Shown: positions 19,447-29,432 of the stretch, piece by piece
How positions within the stretch are numbered: the stretch's first letter is position 1
Layout of the letters: each line of letters opens with the position of its first letter
Assembly (NCBI RefSeq): GCF_001548395.1
Contig: NZ_AP017367.1
Location: forward strand, 5,416,262-5,480,261
Reading direction: 5' to 3'
DNA: 64,000 nucleotides
Source of the DNA: Leptolyngbya sp. O-77
Lineage (GTDB): Bacteria > Cyanobacteriota > Cyanobacteriia > Elainellales > Elainellaceae
Notes under the pieces: generated by a model
Told to the model about the DNA's origin: nothing
Databases searched by the model: none
The model's input: the letters and a program-made list of their open reading frames with translations, nothing else
Translations under genes and position numbers: made by a program

Positions 19447-19763
19447 ACCCAGGAGTTAGAGAAACACCCAGAGAAACACCTGCTGCTGGTAATCCTTAAT
19501 ACTTTTGAAAATATCGGCACTATGTTTTGTAGCGCACTTTACAATGAAGTGTTAAGGAATCGCAGCGCACAGGCTTAGTTCGAGGCACCTTGACCCAAAC
19601 CTGAGCGATCGCCCTAGTGGATCTTGCTCATTGTTCCGAGCCTTGGTTCAGAAGCTAGGGAGAGGAATTTGGGCGATCGCCGCTGCTTCTCACTGATTAA
19701 AAGTGCCACCAAAAGTGCCACCAAAAGTGCCGCCAAGGGTGCTGCCACAGAGGAAGGTTTACG
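19447..19763. other. gap with four 12-bp direct repeats
   Basis: No gene. CACTTTACAATGAAGTG (about 19538-19554) is an inverted repeat containing a TACAAT hexamer. AAAAGTGCCACC is repeated at 19699-19710 and 19711-19722, with two degenerate copies to 19746, directly before the ribosome site of the next small ORF. Confidence 0.6.
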
Positions 19764-19967
19764 ATGACAATTCGAGGATTTCGCCGCAAGCGCCGTGCAA
19801 CTCTGCCAACCGCAGAGCAACTGCTCAATTTAGGACAAAACTTATCTCAAGGTCTATCGATGGAGGCGATCAAGCCGCACACCGCCCAGCCCAAAAGCAG
19901 CTGCGAAGAATGGACCACCGAGCGGCTGATTCAGCATAGCCAGAGCCTTAAAAACATTTGGATGTAG
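19764..19967 (+). CDS. small hypothetical protein
   Basis: 67 aa, with a basic N-terminus (MTIRGFRRKRR) and no membrane segment. ATG 19764 is preceded by GAGGAAGG about 6 nt away, the main support for translation. I recognise no family. It follows a tandem repeat and precedes the amylase region by nearly 400 bp. It might be a real small protein or a chance frame. Confidence 0.45.
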   Translation: MTIRGFRRKRRATLPTAEQLLNLGQNLSQGLSMEAIKPHTAQPKSSCEEWTTERLIQHSQSLKNIWM

Positions 19968-20350
19968 CAGCGGATACAAGTGGCACTGAGATCCAGCGCC
20001 GCTCCCCGCATCTGCAAATATCCAGCAAAATATCCAGCAATCGATATTCAGCATTCAGCACTATCCAGCCTCAGGCCGCCGCCCGCCAGCGTGTGGCTTT
20101 TCTCTGCTTTCTGAGCAAGCCCCCAACCGAAGCCGTGCAACAGACAATCCCTCAGCCAGCAGGACAAAATGGGAAGGGGTAAGGCAGATCGAACATGAGG
20201 CTGAAATTTTTGCCGGAATTTTTACCGAAATTCTTGCCGAAATTCTTACTGCGGGGAAAATGCCCGTTTTTTGGGCATTCTGAGGGCGCATCCATCAAGC
20301 ATCCAGATCTTTTTACTAAATTCGTTTGTTTTACACACGCTCATTTCAAA
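19968..20350. other. gap upstream of the amylase
   Basis: No gene recognised. TTGCCGAAATTC-type 12-bp units repeat at about 20208-20250. An in-frame extension of the amylase through them would give an LPKF repeat followed by non-conserved sequence, so it is taken as untranslated. Confidence 0.45.
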
Positions 20351-21876
20351 ATGCGACATCCGCTTACCCTTGGTGCCTCTCTACTCGCGCTGACTGCGCT
20401 GTTAATGACGGGTTGCGCCCGCCCTGCTGGCCGAGCCGCTGCGGTCGAAGATGCAGAGATGATCAGGTCACGCCCCTCCCAGGCAGCAATGGTGCATCTA
20501 TTTGAATGGCGCTGGGACGATATTGCCCAGGAATGCAAAACGGTTTTGGGCCCCAACGGCTACGCCGCCGTGCAAATTTCGCCGCCCCAAGAACACGTCG
20601 TCTTACCCGAACGGGGCTTTCCTTGGTGGCAGCGCTATCAGCCCGTCAGCTATCGGCTGGAGAGTCGCAGTGGCGATCGCGCTCAGCTTGCCTCCATGAT
20701 TCGCCGCTGCCATGCGGCCGGGGTCAAGGTCTACGCCGATGCGGTGATCAACCATATGGCCGGGGTCGAGCAGGGCGTGGGCAGCGCTGGGTCATCGTTC
20801 ACCAAATACGAGTATCCTGGCATCTACCAGCCGCAGGACTTCAACGACTGTCGCCGCAACATCGAGAGCTACCAGAACCACAATGAGGTGACAGGCTGCG
20901 AACTGGTGGGGTTGGCTGATTTGAAAACCAGCACGCCCGACGTGCAGCGGCGGCTTGCAGGATACCTCGCCGATTTGGTCAGCCTGGGCATCGACGGCTT
21001 TCGGATCGACGCTGCTAAACATATCAATGCCCGCGACCTGGATGGCATTCTGAACCAGCTTGAGCAGGTCTTGGCAGAACAGAAAGCGGGCAAGACCCTG
21101 GCTGATCTCTTCATTTATCAGGAAGTGATCGACCCCGGCACCGAAGCCGTGAAAAAGGGCGAATACTACGCCTCCGGCGATGTGTTCGAGTTTGAATATG
21201 GACGAGTGGTGAGCGAAAAGTTTGCCGGACTCGACGGGCAAACCCTGGCGCAGCTAGAAACATTGGGGCGAGGGCTGGGGGATTCGTCCCTAGCGAAAAG
21301 GCCGTGGTCTTTATCGACAACCACGACAAGCAGCGGGGTCATGGGGGCGGCGGCAACTACCTCACCTACAAGGACGGCCCGCTCTACGACCTAGCGAATG
21401 TGTTCATGTTGGCCCATCCCTACGGCAAGCCGCTAGTGATGTCGAGCTACGACTTTTCAGATGGCGACCAAGGGCCCCCCGCCGATGCCAAGGGGAACAC
21501 GCGATCGCCCCTCAGCCCCGACTCCCCAACCTGCACCGATGGCTGGATCTGTGAACATCGGCGATCGCCCATCGTGCAAATGGTGCAGCTTCGAAACGCG
21601 GCCGGCGATGCGCCCCTCGTGAACTGGTGGAGCAACGGGCAGAACCAGATTGCCTTTGGGCGGGGCGATCGCGCCTTTGTGGTGATTAACCGCGAATCCC
21701 AACCCCTCACCCACACCTTTCAAACCAGTCTGCCCCCCGGCCGCTATTGCGACCTGCTCCAGCCCAGTGCGTCCAACCCCGCCACCTGCGCCACGCCCAT
21801 CACCGTCCAGCCCAACGGCCAGGCGACCTTTACCCTATCCGGCATGAGCGCCGCCGCAATTCGAGTGACGGAGTAA
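20351..21876 (+). pseudogene. secreted alpha-amylase lipoprotein, frame broken
   Basis: A GH13 alpha-amylase split over two frames: 20351 to about 21265, and about 21283 to 21876. The first part has a lipoprotein signal (LLALTALLMTGC, Cys 22), DAVINHM, GFRIDAAKH with the nucleophile Asp, and YQEVIDPG with the acid Glu. The second resumes at FVPSEKAVVFIDNHDKQR with the third catalytic Asp and runs through a C-terminal beta domain. In the family these parts are joined by a short EGWG-like segment; here the G-rich run 21264-21280 shifts the frame by -1 (or +2). All three catalytic residues are intact across both frames. Joined, it is about 508 aa. It may be an assembly error or a recent mutation. 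Confidence 0.85.
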
Positions 21877-21911
21877 TCGAGTAAATCAAGTGATGGAATG
21901 ATAGAGCTACT

Positions 21912-22787
21912 CTAGGCCAACGCCCGCAACTCCTCCAGTACGCTCCCCGGCCCATAGCCCAGGCCAAAGGCGTAGCTACTGTCCATCGACACGTCTGGCG
22001 GACGGGGGGCGGGCATGGGCACATCCGCCTGCTTGCACGGGCTGATCGAGTCAGGGGAAAGGTCAAACGCCTCTGCCATCCGTAGCCCAAATTCATAGCG
22101 GGACAGCCGCTCGCGCCCGCCCAAGTGAACCAAGCCCTGCACTTTCTCAAGCGCCAGCAGCAGTCCCTTTGCTGCGTCGCGGCCGCTGATGGGCGTGCGA
22201 AACTCGTCAGTAAACAATCGCAGCGCCTCACCCTCGCGCAGCTTCTGCAAAAACAGCTGCAAGAAGCTAGGGGCCGTGGGCGCAGCGCCAAACATCAGCG
22301 GCATCCGACAAACGGCGGCATCTGGATAGCGGCTCAGGATTCCGGCTTCGGCTTCTGCCTTTTGTTCCCCGTAGAGACTCAGGGGGCAGACCGGATCGGC
22401 TTCGCGATAGGGCGCGTGATGTCCGTCGAACACCAGATCGGTGGAGGTGAAGGCAAAGGGAATGCCCGCATCGGCGCAGAGGCCGGCCAGGTTTAGGCTG
22501 GTGAGGACGTTAATCTGGCGGGATCGTTCGGGCTGGGTCTGACAGGCGTTGGGCTGAGACAGGGCGGCGGTGTGGATCACGGCATCCGGGCGAATCTCTT
22601 GAAATGCCTGCTGGAGGGCAGCAAAGTCTGTTAGGTCTAGCGCCAGCGTGTTTGCATCGGCAAAGGACACGGGTCGGGTTTGGTAGGTGCCGTAGACGAT
22701 CCAACTGGCGCGGGTCGCCTGGTAGACATGCCATCCCAAAAAGCCGCTGATACCCGTGATGAGGAGGGTTTTGGGAGGCGTTGACAT
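21912..22787 (-). CDS. RmlD-like NAD-dependent sugar-nucleotide reductase/epimerase
   Basis: 291 aa from ATG 22787 (an upstream ATG at 22808 adds seven residues). TGISGFLGWH is the extended-SDR dinucleotide motif, FTSTDLVFDG the catalytic Ser/Thr strand and YGEQK the Tyr-Lys pair. The overall pattern (PDAVIHTAALSQPNACQ, TPISGRDAAKGLL) matches RmlD/dTDP-4-dehydrorhamnose reductase-type proteins, though no rml genes are near. It likely acts on a nucleotide sugar, or on another substrate as many distant RmlD homologues do. It is convergent with the amylase gene. Confidence 0.87.
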   Translation of the reverse strand: MSTPPKTLLITGISGFLGWHVYQATRASWIVYGTYQTRPVSFADANTLALDLTDFAALQQAFQEIRPDAVIHTAALSQPNACQTQPERSRQINVLTSLNLAGLCADAGIPFAFTSTDLVFDGHHAPYREADPVCPLSLYGEQKAEAEAGILSRYPDAAVCRMPLMFGAAPTAPSFLQLFLQKLREGEALRLFTDEFRTPISGRDAAKGLLLALEKVQGLVHLGGRERLSRYEFGLRMAEAFDLSPDSISPCKQADVPMPAPRPPDVSMDSSYAFGLGYGPGSVLEELRALA

Positions 22788-22870
22788 CGCGATAGATCCC
22801 ACAGTCATAAATTGGACAAGATACGATTAAGAGGATTCCGTGTCCGAAATTGAGACAGAAAGGACAGCGT

Positions 22871-23353
22871 ATGATGAAGCCGATGGTAAATCAGTTGGTA
22901 AATCAAGTGGTAGATCAAGTGGTAGATCAAGTGGTAGAGCAAGCTGCTGTGAACTCGTTTGCTGGCGATCGCCCATTTCCAAGTCGCTTCCGTCTTGCTA
23001 CTGCGGTAGCTTGGGCAGGTATATCAATCGCCTCTAGCCTAGCCGCATGGGTTTGTTTTGTCCCGCTTGCCCAGGCCCAAGAGCGCCAACCGTCCGTTCC
23101 GTTTCCTGCTCAGATTGAGCCTAGCCCAGCGTCTTCAGAGATGGCTGGTTCGCAGGTTCCATCACCGGAACCGCTGCCTCTTGCACCTGCTTTGGCAAGC
23201 GATGCCCAAGATTCGCCTGGGCAAGGCTCGATTGGGCAAATCGACACCCAGCGTCCTGCGCTGCCATTTTCTGACGTGCCGCCCGACCACTGGGCCTACG
23301 AAGCGCTGCTATATCTTTCCACGGGAGGGCGATCGCCCCGCTCTGTTCCTTAA
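22871..23353 (+). pseudogene. truncated S-layer-homology (SLH) protein
   Basis: 160 aa from ATG 22871. The first part is a repetitive helix (VNQLVNQVVDQVVDQVVEQ, from a DNA repeat), followed by a signal-type segment ending PLAQAQ, a Pro/Ser linker, then FSDVPPDHWAYEALLYLST, the first half of an SLH motif. The frame ends eight residues later at a HIP1 site; no continuation of the SLH domain is seen in the next 380 bp in any frame. Full SLH proteins in cyanobacteria are outer-membrane porins or wall-anchored proteins. It is probably a remnant, but a short secreted product is possible. The repeats give it composition unlike its neighbours. Confidence 0.65.
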
Positions 23354-23735
23354 CCCGCTCTATTCTCTAACTTGCGCCGGGAAGCTGCTTTGAGGCATTC
23401 CTGATGACGTTCTATCTAGATTCCGTCTGGAAGGTTTCGACTGCGTAGCAAAACTTGATTTTTGGCATCCTTTTCGTTTGAAAACTTAACGCCTTTCCCA
23501 TACTCAATTCCCGCTCCAGAGACCTACCCTGGATGTTGATACACCGCTTGCACAAAGGCTGCGAGCGGTGTTCAATTTCTAAAATCTTTGCCTGAAATCT
23601 TTGCCTGAAATCTTTGCCTGAAATCTCTGCCTAAAATCCATAACGGATTGGCTGGCAGGTCGCAGTACCATTCGAGGCTGGTTCGCAGCGTTTAACCTGC
23701 CTTCAAAGCTCGGTTTTCTCACACTCTAAACCTAA
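23354..23735. other. gap with four 13-bp direct repeats
   Basis: AATCTTTGCCTGA is repeated perfectly at 23583, 23596 and 23609, with a degenerate fourth copy to 23634. No gene; upstream region of the P-type ATPase. Confidence 0.7.
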
Positions 23736-26582
23736 ATGACTATTTCTGACCCTGGCTCTGTCTCTCCTGCTACCCGCTGGCATCTGCTGTCTGCTGAAAA
23801 GGTGTTGGAGCAGTTGCAGAGCGATCGCCAGTTGGGCCTCACGTCGGAGCAAGTCGCCAAACGCCAGCGCCAATTTGGCCCAAACGAACTGGAAGACACC
23901 GGTGGCCGGAGCAACTGGGCAATCTTGCTAGATCAGTTCAAAAACATCATGCTGATCATGCTGATTGCAGTGGCAATCATTTCCGGCGTGATGGACTTGA
24001 TGGACATGCAGGCAGGACGAGTCAAGTCCAACGATATTCCGTTCAAAGACACCGTGGCGATTTTAGCGATCGTGTTTCTGAATGGCTTGCTGGGCTATGT
24101 GCAGGAGAGCCGTGCCGAAAAAGCGCTGGCCGCGCTGAAAAATATGGCCTCGCCACGAGTGCGCGTGTTGCGCGATGGGCGCGTACAGGAGGTAAACGCT
24201 GGGGAACTGGTGCCGGGGGATATCATGCTGCTGGAGGCAGGGGGGCAGGTGGCGGCGGACGGTCGTTTGCTGGAGGAAGCCAGCCTGCAAGTGCGAGAGG
24301 CGGCGCTGACGGGCGAAGCGCAGGCCGTTAGCAAGCGGGTTGCCGCAGACCTGTCGGATGATACGCCCCTGGGCGATCGCCTCAATTGCGTGTATCAGGG
24401 CACCGAGGTTGTGCAGGGGCGTGGCGTGGCCATCGTCACTCAGACGGGTATGGGCACCGAACTCGGCAAAATCGCTACTCTGCTGCAATCCGTCGAGGCA
24501 GAGCCAACGCCCTTGCAGCAGCGGATGGATCAGCTGAGTCAGGCGTTGGTTACGGGTTCCCTGTCGCTGGTGGCAGTGGTCGTCGTCCTGGGGCTGCTGG
24601 TGGCCGGATGGGGCAAGCTGCGGGAACTGGTGGAGGTGTCGCTGAGCATGGCAGTGGCCGTGGTGCCGGAGGGGTTGCCCGCCGTGATCACCGTGACGCT
24701 GGCCCTGGGAACCCAGCGGATGGTGCGCCGCCATGCCCTGATCCGCAAACTGCCCGCCGTAGAAACCCTCGGCTCTGTCACCACAATCTGCTCCGACAAA
24801 ACAGGCACCCTGACCCAAAACAAGATGGTGGTGCAGGGGATTCACCAGCATTCCTGTTCGCTCAGCGTAACGGGCCACGCCTACACGCCAGAGGGTGAGT
24901 TTTTGCTGAACGGACAGTCGATTGATGTGCAGAAACACCCGGAGGCGATCGCCCTGCTAACCGCCTGCATTCTCTGCAACGATGCGGCCTTGCAAAAAGA
25001 AAACGGCGACTGGTGCATCCTGGGCGACCCCACCGAGGGCGCACTGCTGGTGGCCGCCACCAAAGCTGGACTCGACCGCCACCACCTGACCCACATCTGG
25101 ACGCGCCTGGGCGAGTTTCCCTTCACCTCCGAGCGCAAACGCATGAGCGTGATAGTCAAACCTCAAGGCAGTGGCATAGTCGCAGATCCCCTCGCCCCGT
25201 CTGTCTTCCATTCTTCATCTCTTATTCTGTTCTGCAAAGGTTCTCCCGAACTGGTGCTAGAGCGGTGCCAGTCTGTATATGTCAAGGGCACGGTGGCGCC
25301 ACTCAGCGGCGATCGCCGTCAGCAAATCTTGCAGCAAAATGATCACCTGGCCAGCAAGGGACTGCGGGTGCTGGGGTTTGCCTGCCGTCCGCTGGAGGCG
25401 CTGCCCGCCGAAGACAGCGCCGAAGAAACCGAGCAAGGGCTAATCTGGCTGGGGCTGGTAGACATGCTGGATGCACCCCGCCCTGAAGCACGAGATGCCG
25501 TGGCCCGCTGCCGCTCTGCGGGGATTCGGCCTGTCATGATTACGGGCGACCACCAGCTTACTGCACGGGCGATCGCCGAAGACCTGGGCATTGCCCAGCC
25601 CGGCGACGAAGTGCTAACCGGGCCAGACCTAGAACACTGCACCCCAGAGGAACTGGAAACCCATGTCGAGCGGGTCAGCGTCTATGCCCGTGTCGCCCCA
25701 GAACACAAGCTGAAAATCGTGCAGGCGCTCCAGCGCCGCCACCACATCGTCGCCATGACAGGCGATGGCGTGAACGATGCCCCCGCGCTGAAGCGGGCCG
25801 ATATCGGCATTGCGATGGGCATCACGGGCACCGATGTCAGCAAAGAAGCCAGCGACATGGTGCTGCTAGACGACAACTTTGCCACCATCGTCTCGGCAGT
25901 CGAAGAGGGGCGGGTCGTCTACACCAACATTCGCCGCTTTATCAAATACATCCTGGGGTCCAATATCGGCGAAGTGATTACCATCGCCGCATCACCGCTG
26001 TTTGCCTTTGGCGGCGTGCCCCTCACGCCGTTGCAAATCCTCTGGATGAACCTGGTCACCGACGGGCTGCCTGCGCTGGCGCTGGCAGTAGAACCTGCGG
26101 AACCCAACGTCATGAGTCGCCCACCCCACGATCCCAAAGAGAGCATCTTTGCACGAGGGCTGGGCACCTATATGATCCGCATCGGCGTAGTGCTGTCGAT
26201 CATTGCGATCGCCCAAATGGTCGTCGGCTATCACCTCGCCCAAACCACTCCCGGCGACCCCAATCGCTGGAAGACAATGGTCTTCACCACCCTGTGCCTG
26301 GCCCAGATGGGTCATGCCCTGGCTATTCGATCCAACACCCGCCTAACCCTAGAACTCAACCCCTTCTCCAATCCCTACGTCCTCACCTCCGTCGTCTTTA
26401 CCAGCCTGCTGCAACTAGCGCTAATCTACATTGAGCCGCTGCGAAACTTCTTTGGCACCCAAATCCTCAGTCCCCTGGAACTGCTGATTTGTCTCGGATT
26501 CAGCCTGCTGCTCTTTGTTTGGATTGAACTAGAAAAACTGCTGTCTCGCTGGCGGGGCAAAGGGCTAGGATTTGGAGATTAA
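23736..26582 (+). CDS. P-type cation ATPase, calcium-type (PacL/SERCA-like)
   Basis: 948 aa. N-terminal cation ATPase domain (residues 1-80), actuator TGEA near residue 194, and M4 with VAVVPEGLPAVITV, the PEGLP ion-site motif of type II pumps. CSDKTGTLTQNK holds the phosphorylated Asp, then a nucleotide domain with FTSERKRMSV, and TGDGVNDAPALKRADIGIAM as hinge motif. The C-terminal M5-M10 bundle has ILWMNLVTDGLPALALA in M6, which carries ligands for Ca2+. The usual reading is export of Ca2+ (or Mn2+) across the plasma or thylakoid membrane. An insert rich in Ser/Pro lies near residue 480. It stands alone, upstream of a 13-bp repeat array. Confidence 0.93.
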   Translation: MTISDPGSVSPATRWHLLSAEKVLEQLQSDRQLGLTSEQVAKRQRQFGPNELEDTGGRSNWAILLDQFKNIMLIMLIAVAIISGVMDLMDMQAGRVKSNDIPFKDTVAILAIVFLNGLLGYVQESRAEKALAALKNMASPRVRVLRDGRVQEVNAGELVPGDIMLLEAGGQVAADGRLLEEASLQVREAALTGEAQAVSKRVAADLSDDTPLGDRLNCVYQGTEVVQGRGVAIVTQTGMGTELGKIATLLQSVEAEPTPLQQRMDQLSQALVTGSLSLVAVVVVLGLLVAGWGKLRELVEVSLSMAVAVVPEGLPAVITVTLALGTQRMVRRHALIRKLPAVETLGSVTTICSDKTGTLTQNKMVVQGIHQHSCSLSVTGHAYTPEGEFLLNGQSIDVQKHPEAIALLTACILCNDAALQKENGDWCILGDPTEGALLVAATKAGLDRHHLTHIWTRLGEFPFTSERKRMSVIVKPQGSGIVADPLAPSVFHSSSLILFCKGSPELVLERCQSVYVKGTVAPLSGDRRQQILQQNDHLASKGLRVLGFACRPLEALPAEDSAEETEQGLIWLGLVDMLDAPRPEARDAVARCRSAGIRPVMITGDHQLTARAIAEDLGIAQPGDEVLTGPDLEHCTPEELETHVERVSVYARVAPEHKLKIVQALQRRHHIVAMTGDGVNDAPALKRADIGIAMGITGTDVSKEASDMVLLDDNFATIVSAVEEGRVVYTNIRRFIKYILGSNIGEVITIAASPLFAFGGVPLTPLQILWMNLVTDGLPALALAVEPAEPNVMSRPPHDPKESIFARGLGTYMIRIGVVLSIIAIAQMVVGYHLAQTTPGDPNRWKTMVFTTLCLAQMGHALAIRSNTRLTLELNPFSNPYVLTSVVFTSLLQLALIYIEPLRNFFGTQILSPLELLICLGFSLLLFVWIELEKLLSRWRGKGLGFGD

Positions 26583-26761
26583 AAATCTGGGCCGCTTGCT
26601 TCACCTCAATTCTCGCAAACCGCGCTATGGATTCAATAGATATCACAATAGATATTAGTCGTTGCGTGTTGCTGTCAAACAACTCCTCACAATAAAAGGC
26701 TGCCCAGCAGACTAAAGCCAGACAGCTCCTTGCACTCAACTCTTCACCCTATTGATGGGCA

Positions 26762-27736
26762 TTACCGCAAATTCTGGAAATTGGTCGGGCCTTGATAGCC
26801 AGAGGCCTGCGCCAGTTGCTCTAGCGTTTGGGTGCCAGAATAAAACTGGCCGTTGATTTCCCAGGTGGGGTAGCCTGTGACCTGCGGCGTAGCGCGGCAC
26901 AAGGCAGTCTGGGAATTCGCTCCGTCTGGCGCACATTCGATATAAGGAATCTCAGCCGCGGCAGGCTGACCAAAGAGTTGCTTCTGATCGTGGCAATGTG
27001 GGCACCAGTAAGCGCCAAACATCTTCGCGCCAATGCGCTTCAGGTGGCGGGCGAGTTCGACCTCTGCTGGCCCCGAAACGGTGGTTACAGGCGGAACCGA
27101 AGGGCCATCCACCACTTCACTGGCTGGCGCTCTAATAATGTTGTGCCAGGCGAGGGACCCCACCAGCACCACTACACCAACCAAAATTCCGGTAAAAATA
27201 AGCTGGCCCACGTCTTCCCACGCCCGCCCAAGCAGCGTCAGCACAAACATGGCTAGCGCAAACAGCGCCGACGCGATGCAATAGACGCAGATGCCCGCTG
27301 CACCGTAGGGCGCTACAAACTCGGAAAACATGATGTACATCAGGTAGCCGCTGAACACCAGCATGGCCGTTGAACCTGCAAACAGCAGCAGCCAGGTCAT
27401 GTTATCCAGGCTGTGTCGCAGGGTTTTGTTTTGGTCAGCATTGACCAGCAGCGGCGCAAAGGCAAACGCAGCCATACCCAGGTAGGCCAGCAGCCCAAAC
27501 AGCGCCAGGGGAAGCCCAAACAGCGTGGCATAGGGACTGGAAAGCACCTGCTGGCAGCCGCTGGTGGGGCAGGCCGCCTCTCCACCAAACAGCCGAGTTG
27601 CGGTGAGGTAGGCAGTGTTTAGCGCACCCAGCAGGGCGATCGCTCCGATAATCTTGCGAGACTGACGATGCAGCCAGGGGGTTTGACGACGGCGGCTCAT
27701 AGCACCTACTCTTGTCAACTCAGCAATAGACTTCAT
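26762..27736 (-). CDS. VKOR-thioredoxin fusion (disulfide bond formation)
   Basis: 324 aa. The N-terminal VKOR domain has four or five helices with CPTSGCQQVLSS (loop Cys pair and substrate Cys) and, later, ICVYCIASALFALAM with the CVYC active site. It is fused to a thioredoxin-like domain with AYWCPHCHDQK (CPHC) and a final ATPQVTGYPTWEINGQ cis-Pro loop. Known cyanobacterial VKOR-Trx proteins oxidise a fused Trx domain and pass electrons to a quinone, replacing DsbB plus DsbA. ATG 27736 and 27700 (MSRRRQTPW) are both possible; neither has a strong ribosome site. Confidence 0.95.
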   Translation of the reverse strand: MKSIAELTRVGAMSRRRQTPWLHRQSRKIIGAIALLGALNTAYLTATRLFGGEAACPTSGCQQVLSSPYATLFGLPLALFGLLAYLGMAAFAFAPLLVNADQNKTLRHSLDNMTWLLLFAGSTAMLVFSGYLMYIMFSEFVAPYGAAGICVYCIASALFALAMFVLTLLGRAWEDVGQLIFTGILVGVVVLVGSLAWHNIIRAPASEVVDGPSVPPVTTVSGPAEVELARHLKRIGAKMFGAYWCPHCHDQKQLFGQPAAAEIPYIECAPDGANSQTALCRATPQVTGYPTWEINGQFYSGTQTLEQLAQASGYQGPTNFQNLR

Positions 27737-27963
27737 TAGGATACAGCCCGTCGGCTCATCCCGACTTCCCTATTGTGGCTCAAAGCCGAAAAAAGTGGGT
27801 TGGTCAGGGTTATCGCTCCGCAACATTGGCACAAGACGGGTGTGGGGCTGCAAGTTTGCAAAGTGAGGGGCTAAATTGGCGAAGTAGGGGCCAAATGGGC
27901 GGAAAAGAGACCGGCAGGCTAGTGCCTGAGCCAGTTGCGAAAATCAGAACTAACGAGAGCAGC

Positions 27964-29082
27964 ATGGGCGTAGCGCAAGATTCATCGTTGGTCGGCATTG
28001 TGATTTTAGGGCTGGGGCGATGGGGAATGCACTTGCTGCGAAATTTTTTGGCGCTGCCGGGGGTGCGCGTGGTGGCGATCGCCGATCCCAATGCCACTCG
28101 TCTGCACATTGCAGTGGCTAAGTTTGGGTTAGAGCATCGCACGCCCGCCGTGGTCGCCTCGACAGATTGGGCAGCGGCGCTCGACCTAGAAGGTGTTGAT
28201 GCCGTGGCGATCGCCACACCCGCCAGCACCCATGCAGCACTCCTACGAACTGCGCTAAATCGGGAGCTACACGGATTCGTAGAAAAGCCGCTGACGCTCT
28301 GCGCCGCCGAGGGGCGGGAACTGTGCCAACTGGCAGCGGAGCAGGGGCGACGGCTAGTGGTAGATCACACCTATTTGTTTCACCCAGCTGTGCAAGCAGG
28401 GCGATCGCTCGTTCAGCAAGGGCAGCTTGGGCAGTTGCGCTATGGCAGCAGCAGCCGGACGCACCTCGGCCCAGTGCGCTCGGATGTCGATGTGCTGTGG
28501 GATCTGGCGATCCACGACATCGCAATTTTTAACTACTGGCTGGGGGAGCGTCCGGCGCAGGTGCAGGCCTGGGGCACGGTCTGGTTGCAGCCCACGTCGG
28601 GAATGTCGCCAGCCAGGGCGATCGCATTGGACGATGCTGCAACCCTAGACAATACCGCGACCAATGTCACATCCACTGGGCTGGCTGATCTGGTGTGGGC
28701 GCGGCTGATGTATCCCAGCGGCTTTCAGGCAACGATCCAGGTTTGCTGGCTCAATCCTGAGCGACAGCGGCGGCTGAGTGTGGTGGGCGATCGCGCCTCA
28801 CTGATTTTTGACGAAATGGCGACCGATTCGCTGGTGCTGCAAGCAGGGACGCTGGCACAGCAAAACGGAACCTTTTTCCCAACGGATCAAGCACGACAGG
28901 CGATCGCCCTTTCCCGCGAAGAACCCCTGCGCCGCGCCTGCGAACATTTTCTGGACTGTGTGCGGGGCGATCGCCCCTCCAGCCTGTCGTCGGGCGAAGT
29001 TGGTGTCGAGTTGGTAGCGGTTCTCGAAGCGCTCTCCCAGTCGATGACCCAACAGGGGGCAATCGTTTCGGTTGCCGACTGA
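27964..29082 (+). CDS. Gfo/Idh/MocA-family oxidoreductase
   Basis: 372 aa. The dinucleotide site GLGRWGMHLLRNF and the conserved EKPL (HGFVEKPLTL), where Lys acts in catalysis, are present, with the C-terminal beta-sheet domain (DLAIHDIAIFNYWLG). ATG 27964 is chosen because conserved sequence starts there, though the frame is open further upstream. Members use NAD(P)H on sugars, inositols or related compounds. No sugar pathway is adjacent. It is divergent from the VKOR gene and followed by the riboswitch region. Confidence 0.9.
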   Translation: MGVAQDSSLVGIVILGLGRWGMHLLRNFLALPGVRVVAIADPNATRLHIAVAKFGLEHRTPAVVASTDWAAALDLEGVDAVAIATPASTHAALLRTALNRELHGFVEKPLTLCAAEGRELCQLAAEQGRRLVVDHTYLFHPAVQAGRSLVQQGQLGQLRYGSSSRTHLGPVRSDVDVLWDLAIHDIAIFNYWLGERPAQVQAWGTVWLQPTSGMSPARAIALDDAATLDNTATNVTSTGLADLVWARLMYPSGFQATIQVCWLNPERQRRLSVVGDRASLIFDEMATDSLVLQAGTLAQQNGTFFPTDQARQAIALSREEPLRRACEHFLDCVRGDRPSSLSSGEVGVELVAVLEALSQSMTQQGAIVSVAD

Positions 29083-29239
29083 ATTTGAGATTTTGGATTG
29101 GTGTTAGATTGGCGATTTTGGATTAGTAATTTTTGGATTCGCGATTTTTGGATTCGCGATTTTGGATGGCTGCAAGCGCCCAGTTCCTTGAACATTTGTG
29201 ACTCTGCGCGTTTGCTCCTGCAAACGGTGCTATGATTCC
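29083..29239. repeat. degenerate ATTTTGGATT repeats in gap
   Basis: From about 29088 to 29168 a GATTTTTGGATTCGC-like unit is repeated several times with small changes. The rest of the gap to the next gene is the cobalamin riboswitch. Similar sequence recurs at 32222 (plus strand sense) and, inverted, near 49620 and 56998. Confidence 0.6.
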
Positions 29240-29392
29240 AGTCGCTCATCGGCTCTCAAAGGGGAACAGCCTTTGGAGATTGGCGATCGCGCCAATTGGG
29301 GAAAGTGCAGTGCAAGTCTGCCGCTGTCCCGCAACTGTGAAGTTGGGCAAGACACCCCGCCCGACCAGTCAGGATGCCCGCCGATGCGCTAT
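29240..29392 (+). promoter_or_regulatory. cobalamin (B12) riboswitch
   Basis: The region contains the diagnostic B12-box elements in order: AAAGGGGAACAGCC (left arm), AGTGCAGTGCAAGTCTGCCGCTGTCCCGCAACTGTGAAG (core, here read as its parts AGTGCAAGTCTG, CGCTGTCCCGCAACTGT), and GTCAGGATGCCCGCC (right arm). The distal arm is of normal size. It lies 40 bp upstream of hupE on the same strand. In known cases, adenosylcobalamin binding lowers expression of the downstream transporter by termination or by hiding the ribosome site. Confidence 0.93.
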
Positions 29393-29432
29393 TTCGCAAA
29401 TTTTGCCAATCTAAACTCTGCGAGGTACAGAC

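Noticed and set aside
23736..26582. Possible Mn- or Na-specific rather than Ca pump
   Set aside because: Motifs fit the broad type II group; nothing in the residues I can inspect decides, so Ca-type is kept as the general call.
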